Of a stretch of 19,473 bases of DNA, positions 14,541 through 19,473 are shown piece after piece. The notes under the pieces were generated by a model. It saw nothing but the letters and a program-made list of their open reading frames with translations, searched no databases and had not been told where the DNA came from. The stretch is from contig JALNYY010000078.1 in assembly GCA_023229605.1 (NCBI GenBank), positions 1-19,473 of the forward strand. Direction: 5' to 3'. The number at the start of each line of letters is the position of its first letter. Positions within the stretch are counted from its first letter, which is position 1. A program made the translations under genes and the position numbers. Origin of the DNA: Methylobacter sp. GTDB lineage: Bacteria; Pseudomonadota; Gammaproteobacteria; Methylococcales; Methylomonadaceae.

Positions 14541-14567
14541 AAAAAAGCCCGCTCACTCTATCGGGCT
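14541..14567 (-). terminator. Intrinsic terminator of the DUF1810 gene
   Basis: On the minus strand AGCCCG (14567-14562) and CGGGCT (14551-14546) form a 6-base GC-rich stem with a 10-base loop, followed directly by a run of T (TTTTTT, read from 14546-14541). The gene's TGA stop overlaps the stem. This is a textbook Rho-independent terminator. Confidence 0.85.
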
Positions 14568-15031
14568 CATTTTTTCTTAAGATTCTCTAATAATTGGAGC
14601 GTCAAAGCATCTTGCTCGCTATTAAAATATTTATCAAGGATACGAGTAAACACGGAGCATGATGGAGTCGCCACATAGGCAAACAGTGTCATGGAAGATT
14701 TAAGCTTTAGATTATCCGGATAACCAAATATTTCTGAAATTGATCGTCCTTCAAGGGTAAAAACCGCTTCCGCGCATTCCAACAGCCGTTTTCCAAGAAC
14801 AGGGTGGTTTAGGTATTGTCGGGCTTCTTCTATGCTTTTAATGGCATAGCGTTTTGATGTTGCGCTGTGCCCAAGTCCGTCAATTTGCGGGAATACATAC
14901 CACATCCAGTGAGTCCGTTTCCGGCCGCTTCTTAACTCTGCGAGGACGCTGTCATAGATATTTTCTTGCGCATTCGTGAAACGACTTAAGTCAAACGGAC
15001 TACGGCCGACGGTGTCGCTTGTGTTTATCAT
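14567..15031 (-). CDS. DUF1810 family protein
   Basis: A small cytoplasmic protein of the DUF1810 family, whose biochemical role is not established. Conserved family text is present: SPFDLSRFTNAQENIYDSVL, ELRSGRKRTHWMWYVFPQ, GLGHSATSKRYAIKSIEEAR, LNHPVLGKRLLECAEAV, FGYPDNLKLKSSMTLF and ALTLQLLE near the end. From the ATG at 15031 it has 154 residues, with about 10 before the conserved SPFDL start. The frame is open to another ATG at 15070, but relatives start close to the FDL motif and GAG lies 6 bases before 15031, so the inner start is preferred. It ends in an intrinsic terminator and appears to be a single transcription unit. Confidence 0.88.
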   Translation of the reverse strand: MINTSDTVGRSPFDLSRFTNAQENIYDSVLAELRSGRKRTHWMWYVFPQIDGLGHSATSKRYAIKSIEEARQYLNHPVLGKRLLECAEAVFTLEGRSISEIFGYPDNLKLKSSMTLFAYVATPSCSVFTRILDKYFNSEQDALTLQLLENLKKK

Positions 15032-15153
15032 GCTTGGCTCTTTGTTGTTCTGCTCAATTATCCGGCACATAGGTCCGCAATAGAAGCTTTGTCGCGTATT
15101 GCGCCCTAAGGTTGCGCTTTACCGTATTGCTCCCCTCACGAGCGTGGGACTGT

Positions 15154-15729
15154 CTAATTTATTTTTTGATGTTGAATTTCAACCCAGATTTTTCCATAGT
15201 TATTGCTGTAGAAATAGTCTTTATCCCAAAAAAAGCCTTCAGCATCATTTGGATATAAAACAAGCTCACCATCAGCGTTTGTTTCGAACACCGGTTTTTC
15301 ACATAAATCATGAGGCGCGCTTTTCGGATCTTTACCGGGTATCACTTCGGCAAGAACCGAAAACCACAAGGAACCTGTCGATCGTTTTTTAAATGAGAAT
15401 AGCTTCATTAATAAAGAACCGCCTTCACCGCATAAAGGCGTATTTCGCCGGGTCAAGTCAAACCATGCTTGCCTACCTGGCGCGGAAACCAAGTATTTTT
15501 CCCCTGGCTTTACATTTAGTCCGGTTCGAGATTCTCTATTATCGGCTTCAACAAGCGCTATGCAACTCGCCCCTTCCGCTAATCTCTTCTCAGGAACGTT
15601 GAAACAAGGCGGTAATTCCGAAGCAGGCAATTGGGAGTCATACATTACAGGTTTATAGCTTGTGCAACTTGTAATAACGAATGATGCTAAAACGGTTACC
15701 ATTAGCAAAAAGTTATTCATGCTGTTCAT
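15154..15729 (-). CDS. Small lipoprotein with possible galactose-binding (PA-IL-like) C-terminal fold
   Basis: The 191-residue product has a lipoprotein signal with lipobox ITSC (Cys22). Four more Cys (42, 56, 100, 143) could form disulfides in the periplasm. From about residue 70 the pattern (GLNVKPGEKYLVSAPGRQAW, then GELVLYPND, then NNYGKIWVEI) resembles the PA-IL/galactose-binding-like beta-sandwich found in LecA-type lectins: the YPND plus NNxG signature is where such lectins hold calcium and sugar. That is pattern recognition, not proof. AGGA lies 7 bases before the ATG. It follows the DUF2235 gene by 66 bases on the same strand, so the two may be a functional pair. Base composition looks lower in GC than the nar or exporter genes. 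Confidence 0.6.
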   Translation of the reverse strand: MNSMNNFLLMVTVLASFVITSCTSYKPVMYDSQLPASELPPCFNVPEKRLAEGASCIALVEADNRESRTGLNVKPGEKYLVSAPGRQAWFDLTRRNTPLCGEGGSLLMKLFSFKKRSTGSLWFSVLAEVIPGKDPKSAPHDLCEKPVFETNADGELVLYPNDAEGFFWDKDYFYSNNYGKIWVEIQHQKIN

Positions 15730-15795
15730 TTAATTTCCTCATTCTAAATGTTATACGGACATCACCGGAAAAGCGCAGAGTTATGGAATGATCAG

Positions 15796-17112
15796 CTAAT
15801 CATCAACAATCTCGATTTCTTTACATTTGTCTTTGTTATAGCGAAGACCGTATGATGTTTCATCAAAACACGCAGGATATGCATTCCTATCAAATTCATT
15901 ACTGTTGGACTTCACCCAGTTATATTCATTGCTTTTGGGCTTAATTCTGTTCAGACGTTCGATAACTGACCGATGTAGTTTTATTTTTTGATTGTTGTAA
16001 TGTCCGGTTTCCGCATATTTGCGAATATCTCTCGACTGAGCATGATAGATGGGGCTCCAGAAGCCGCTTTCTGGATCATGACTGGACCCAAATAGGTCTT
16101 CGGGAACTGCCGCATCCCTGGGCAGTAAATCCGTTTCCGGATTTTCTTTGAGCTTTTTAATCATCCAATTCAGAGAAACGCCGCTCAATAGACTATCCTG
16201 GTAACCCCCTCCTACATCTGAATGGGCTCCAGAGAACCAGACTTCATCAACTTCATTGATATCCCTAAGTAGAGGCTTTCCCAGAGCGAGGGAGCAGTGT
16301 TTGAATAGATGATCTCGCGTTAACAGTAAAGGAGTGAAAACCCGTTCCCGATCGTCATCTATGGAGACGGCATGAAAAGCCTGTTTAACATTGCATAATT
16401 GATCCCCGTATCGTTTGTTGGGATTATCGATGTCCACTTTATAATCTTGAAAACCTAACTTATCTAAGATTATCGCAGGCCAATCCGGCAAGCCCAACGC
16501 TTCTACCGTATCCCACAAGCCTAGGACGCTAATAGGGACGGGAGGGGAGGCGGAAAGGCCTTCGTCTGCAAGAGCCTGCTCAACATCCTTCCTCCTTCTT
16601 TCTGCATTTTTATGGTTACTTTTAACCGCATCGTAAACAATGTCGGAGATTTCGGCGGATGTGATGCTTTTATCGCTCCTGACATTAGGAATACCGGCAT
16701 GGTATAAAAGCGATGCAAGAATTCTTCCTGCGTAAGCGCCTCTGCTGAAGCCGAAGATGAATATTTCATCGTTCGGGCGATAGTTTTCAAGCAAAAATAT
16801 GTAAGCCATTTTTACTCTGGCTTGAATTCCCCAACCCGTACCCATGCCGAGAACTTTGCCACCGGCTCCAACGCCTTCTATGTAGAGCGCCGAGATGTCG
16901 TTACGATTCTGTAACGTGATTAAGGAATGTAATTTTTTTATATTTGTATCCGATTGCTCGTCGTTGTTGGTGCCGTCAAAAAAAATTGCTAATTTCTGAG
17001 ACCCCTCGTTTGTACGAACCAGAGCCTTTTGATCAATCGTTGAGCAACCCGAAACCCCTTGAACCAGGAAAAACACGAAAACGAATTCCCAATGCCGCAG
17101 TTTATTCATCAT
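15796..17112 (-). CDS. DUF2235 alpha/beta-hydrolase, predicted lipoprotein (Tle1-like phospholipase family)
   Basis: The 438-residue protein belongs to the DUF2235 family, which includes the Tle1 phospholipases delivered by type VI secretion. The family start FFDGTNNDEQ is at 44-53. The nucleophile elbow GFSRGA puts the catalytic Ser at 123, and likely partners are D201 (LGLWDTVEAL) and H297 (SGAHSDVGGGY). All three residues are present, so it is probably active, though the substrate is unproven. Unlike typical type VI effectors it has its own export signal, with lipobox VSGC (Cys23), so it should be membrane-anchored. No vgrG, PAAR or other type VI gene is in the window. A small lipoprotein gene follows. 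The start may be 17112 or the next ATG at 17109; the ribosome site is weak. Confidence 0.88.
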   Translation of the reverse strand: MMNKLRHWEFVFVFFLVQGVSGCSTIDQKALVRTNEGSQKLAIFFDGTNNDEQSDTNIKKLHSLITLQNRNDISALYIEGVGAGGKVLGMGTGWGIQARVKMAYIFLLENYRPNDEIFIFGFSRGAYAGRILASLLYHAGIPNVRSDKSITSAEISDIVYDAVKSNHKNAERRRKDVEQALADEGLSASPPVPISVLGLWDTVEALGLPDWPAIILDKLGFQDYKVDIDNPNKRYGDQLCNVKQAFHAVSIDDDRERVFTPLLLTRDHLFKHCSLALGKPLLRDINEVDEVWFSGAHSDVGGGYQDSLLSGVSLNWMIKKLKENPETDLLPRDAAVPEDLFGSSHDPESGFWSPIYHAQSRDIRKYAETGHYNNQKIKLHRSVIERLNRIKPKSNEYNWVKSNSNEFDRNAYPACFDETSYGLRYNKDKCKEIEIVDD

Positions 17113-17479
17113 AAAACATTCTCTATTGATAAGTTAAAAGGTGGACAATATTTTTCGCTCTACCGGGTTCGGCGCGGACAGCTGAAATATAGAATCCTAG
17201 GTCGGTAGGATGAGGTGAGTTCGCGAACCGCATCAATCGCGTTATTCTTCAACCTTGTCTCGCAGATCAAGCCTTCTGCCTCGCTTCTGATGCCAGCTAC
17301 GACACTGAACGGTCCAAGGGCGTAGGTTCTGTAGCCACAAGGCAAGTGTGCCCAGTTGGTTTATTTTATTGTCCGGCATACAGAGTTAAGTCTATGTAAT
17401 GGGACAACATTCAAAAATACATAAAAAACGATTCAGAGCAACCAAACCATTGTCCCGCCGTCAACGAAAAATCAGCCCG
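17113..17479. other. Gene-free stretch of 367 bases between the DUF2235 and transglycosylase genes
   Basis: No convincing gene is seen. A 61-codon ORF on - (17160-17345) has no ribosome site or recognisable motif and covers repeat-like sequence. The stretch contains one degenerate REP (listed separately). A 7-base inverted repeat, GGGACAA (17401-17407) with TTGTCCC (17450-17456), has a loop too long to be a terminator. Confidence 0.5.
17205..17235. repeat. Degenerate REP-like element
   Basis: GTAGGATGAGGTGAG followed by TTCGCGAACCGCATC resembles the widespread bacterial REP in which GATGCGGT is mirrored around the centre. The core GTTCGCGAAC (17219-17228) is a perfect 10-base palindrome, and GATG/CATC close the outer stem with mismatches between. 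Confidence 0.55.
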
Positions 17480-18121
17480 TCAGTTCAACCGCGACCTGTT
17501 ATACAAAGCCAGCACTGTTTTGACGTAATTTTGAGTTTCGGGGTAGGGCGGGATGGAGTTGTTGTAACGGATCACCGCATTTTCGCCTGCATTGTAGGCT
17601 GCAACGGCCAGATGCAAATTCGAATCGAACATTCTGAGCAGGTCTTTTAAATAACGTGTGCCGCCGTCGATATTCTGGATAGGATTGTTTCGGTCGATAA
17701 CGCCGTATCGCCTTGCGGTATCGGGCATTAACTGCATTAAACCTACGGCCCCGGCTGAGGAAATCGCCTTGGCATCGTAAGCGGATTCCGCCTGAATAAC
17801 GGCATGCACCAGTCTGACATCAACCTGGTGCCGGTTGGCCGCTTCGGTGATAAGATCGGCGAATCTCTGTTTGTTGACGCCCATAAAGGGCAGGGCGGCG
17901 GAATAATTTATCGGCCTTGTGCGTATGATGCGTTTGTACAGGCTATGTTTAGGCTTATCGGTATAGTAGATGCGGCCGTCAGTATCGACAAATTTATAGA
18001 TGTCGGCCAACACCTCATTTGAGAAGAGCAAAGTGGTTAAGATAGCGGCACAAACCCGTCTGGAACAGATTTGCATTAACCCGAAGGGCGGCAGGCAGGA
18101 TAGCCTGACGTGAATTCTCAT
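17480..18121 (-). CDS. Periplasmic lytic transglycosylase (SLT domain with N-terminal DUF4124-like segment)
   Basis: The enzyme cleaves the MurNAc-GlcNAc bond of peptidoglycan, forming 1,6-anhydro ends. The 213 residues hold an export signal (hydrophobic AAILTTLLFSNEVLA ending at about 39), a DUF4124-like segment (IYKFVDTDGRIYYTDKPKH, 41-59) and an SLT domain (about 85-205). The catalytic Glu is E112 in IQAESAYD; GLMQLMP (127-133) and AVAAYNAGE (172-180) are the other SLT signatures. The first ATG (18121) gives a long N-region; ATG at 18076 would give a more typical signal peptide (MQICSRRV...), and neither has a strong ribosome site. It lies 12 bases after purT, so it is probably co-transcribed with it. 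Confidence 0.9.
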   Translation of the reverse strand: MRIHVRLSCLPPFGLMQICSRRVCAAILTTLLFSNEVLADIYKFVDTDGRIYYTDKPKHSLYKRIIRTRPINYSAALPFMGVNKQRFADLITEAANRHQVDVRLVHAVIQAESAYDAKAISSAGAVGLMQLMPDTARRYGVIDRNNPIQNIDGGTRYLKDLLRMFDSNLHLAVAAYNAGENAVIRYNNSIPPYPETQNYVKTVLALYNRSRLN

Positions 18122-18133
18122 TATCTTTTTTAC

Positions 18134-19336
18134 CTATCTGTCAGGTTTAATAACGATCATGCTTGCGGCTTTAACGGCTCTTTTTCTGGCTTCATCGACA
18201 GTATCGGCGGTGGCTAACGCAACGCCCATGCGCCTGTTGGTAAATGCTTCAGGCTTGCCGAACAACCGGACTTCGCTGGCCGGGACAGACAGCGCCTTGT
18301 CCAACCCTTCGTAAATCACGCCTTGTGCATCCAGGCTGCCTAGGATAACGGCGCTTGCTCCGGCGCTGTGCATGCCGGTATCGATGGGCAAACCTAAGAT
18401 GGCCCTGGCGTGCAATTCAAATTCGTTTTGTTTTTGGGTAGCCATCGTCACCATGCCGGTGTCATGCGGCCTGGGGCTGACTTCGCTAAACCAGACCGTG
18501 TCGCCTTTGATGAACAGTTCGACGCCGAACAGGCCGAGTCCGGCAATTTCATCGGTTATTTTAAACGCGATGTCCTGCGACGCTTTTATCGCTGCGGAAC
18601 TCATGGCTTGCGGCTGCCAGCTTTCCCGGTAATCGCCGTTTTCCTGTACATGGCCTATCGGTGCGCAATAGGAAGTCTCGACTTCGCCGTGCTGATTCAG
18701 CGCGCGCACCGTCAGCAGGGTGATTTCAAAATCAAAGTCTATGTTTGCTTCGACAATAACCTTGCCGGTATCGACCCGGCCGCTGGATTTGGCGTAATCC
18801 CAGGCGGCCTTAAGCTGGTCGGCGTTTTTAACCATCGACTGGCCTTTGCCGGATGACGACATGGTCGGCTTGATAAAGCACGGATAACCGATGCCGCCGT
18901 CAACCGCCGCCTGCAACTCATCAAAACTTTGTGCAAACGCATAGTTCGAGGTGGGGATTTTAAGCTGTTCGGCGGCCAGGGTTCTGATGCCTTCCCGGTT
19001 CATCGTCAATTGAATCGCCCTGGCGTTGGGCACGACAGTACACAGGCCTTCCGCTTCAATCTCGAGCAGCGCCTGGGTCGCAATCGCTTCAATTTCAGGG
19101 ATGATAAAATCCGGCTGCTCCAGCGCAATCAGTTTTTTGACCGCTACCGTGTCGGTCATATCGATCACATGGTTGCGATGCGCGACATGCTGCGCCGGTG
19201 CGTTCGGATAGCGATCAACGGCAATCACTTCCACGCCGTAGCGTTGCAGTGCAATAGCCAGTTCCTTGCCCAGTTCGCCGCTGCCGAGCAGCAGGGCTTT
19301 GGTTGCGCTGTTTGATAATGCGGTGCCTATTTTCAT
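18134..19336 (-). CDS. purT: Formate-dependent phosphoribosylglycinamide formyltransferase (GAR transformylase 2)
   Basis: PurT uses ATP and formate to formylate glycinamide ribonucleotide in step three of purine synthesis, without needing 10-formyl-tetrahydrofolate. At 400 residues it has the usual length for this ATP-grasp enzyme. Visible motifs include LLLGSGELGKELAIALQRYG (16-35), IPEIEAIAT (79-87), FIKPTMSSSGKGQS (154-167), GLGLFGVELFI (266-276) and SEVSPRPHDTGMVT (284-297), which carry the ATP and magnesium ligands. The ATG overlaps the stop of the upstream mutS-like gene as ATGA. Folate-independent formylation would suit a C1-metabolising host, but PurT is widespread and proves nothing about lifestyle. 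Confidence 0.97.
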   Translation of the reverse strand: MKIGTALSNSATKALLLGSGELGKELAIALQRYGVEVIAVDRYPNAPAQHVAHRNHVIDMTDTVAVKKLIALEQPDFIIPEIEAIATQALLEIEAEGLCTVVPNARAIQLTMNREGIRTLAAEQLKIPTSNYAFAQSFDELQAAVDGGIGYPCFIKPTMSSSGKGQSMVKNADQLKAAWDYAKSSGRVDTGKVIVEANIDFDFEITLLTVRALNQHGEVETSYCAPIGHVQENGDYRESWQPQAMSSAAIKASQDIAFKITDEIAGLGLFGVELFIKGDTVWFSEVSPRPHDTGMVTMATQKQNEFELHARAILGLPIDTGMHSAGASAVILGSLDAQGVIYEGLDKALSVPASEVRLFGKPEAFTNRRMGVALATADTVDEARKRAVKAASMIVIKPDR

Positions 19337-19473
19337 TGTGAATCCGCCAGATAGTTGTCGATGTCTTCTTTGGAAAAGCCGATTTTCTTGGCCACGCGAT
19401 CGGCATGGCTGACCCTTGAAATGCCTGGAACCAGTTTGTAGGTCGGCGCGTCGTTGGCAAACTCGACCTGTCT
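19333..19473 (-). CDS. C-terminal end of a probable MutS-family protein (5' part outside window)
   Basis: Only 46 residues before the TGA are in the window. The text PTYKLVPGISRVSHADRVAK followed by KIGFSKEDIDNYL has the pattern seen at the end of the ATPase domain of MutS-related proteins (F....PTYRLVPG..G.SHA...A...G). The usual Gly before Ser is changed here. The P-loop and other motifs would lie upstream, outside the window, so the family call is tentative. The TGA overlaps the purT ATG (ATGA), so the two are translationally coupled. A different frame open over the same bases is a shadow. Confidence 0.55.
   Translation of the reverse strand, partial: RQVEFANDAPTYKLVPGISRVSHADRVAKKIGFSKEDIDNYLADSQ

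Noticed and set aside
15071..15153. REP fragment or terminator between the lectin-like lipoprotein and DUF1810 genes
   Set aside because: Only short imperfect stems (CCACG..CGTG) occur, with no T-run and no clear repeat partner in the window.
15154..17112. Type VI secretion effector-immunity pair
   Set aside because: The hydrolase has its own lipoprotein signal and no VgrG, PAAR, Hcp or adaptor gene is seen. Kept only as a looser envelope-pair hypothesis.
17399..17650. 83-codon + strand ORF overlapping the transglycosylase gene
   Set aside because: Most of it is antisense to the SLT coding sequence and it has no recognisable motif.

Overview
The window reads as chromosome from a gammaproteobacterium. 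NarGHJI, PurT, a NodT-type outer membrane factor and a GDP-mannose mannosyl hydrolase are all of proteobacterial type. A methanotroph-like member of the Methylococcales is a reasonable guess from the mix of genes and the style of intergenic palindromes, but no marker gene in the window proves it. There is no transposase, tRNA, rRNA or CRISPR array.

Left block (1-4749, + strand): the end of narG, then narH, narJ and narI, the respiratory membrane-bound nitrate reductase. NarG (Mo cofactor) and NarH (Fe-S clusters) form the cytoplasmic catalytic unit, NarJ matures it, and NarI (two b hemes) anchors it and draws electrons from quinol. The operon is compact except for a 257-base stretch between narH and narJ filled with perfect palindromes of REP type. 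A separate membrane diguanylate cyclase gene follows (4836-6182), then an orphan Nudix GDP-mannose mannosyl hydrolase (6335-6784).

Middle block (6933-12519, - strand): a small exported MORN-like protein, a cytochrome b561-type membrane protein, then a four-gene exporter operon read right to left: FtsX/DevC-like permease, ABC ATPase, HlyD-like adaptor and NodT-like outer membrane lipoprotein. A roughly 100-base imperfect palindrome separates the ATPase gene from the adaptor gene and supplies the ATPase stop codon.

Right block: an EamA/DMT permease on + (12807-13748) with a strong promoter and a leader of about 190 bases containing hairpins and a 30-codon ORF. Then, all on -, come a secreted Tyr/Pro/Asn-rich repeat protein, a DUF1810 protein with a clear intrinsic terminator, a small lipoprotein with a lectin-like C-terminus, a DUF2235 alpha/beta-hydrolase that is itself a predicted lipoprotein, a 367-base gene-free stretch with a degenerate REP, and a tight operon mutS-like (partial) > purT > lytic transglycosylase.

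Most genes are familiar families. The parts most worth a second look are the structured leader before the EamA gene, the DUF2235 lipoprotein paired with a lectin-like lipoprotein, and the two palindromic insertions inside operons (narH-narJ and ATPase-adaptor).
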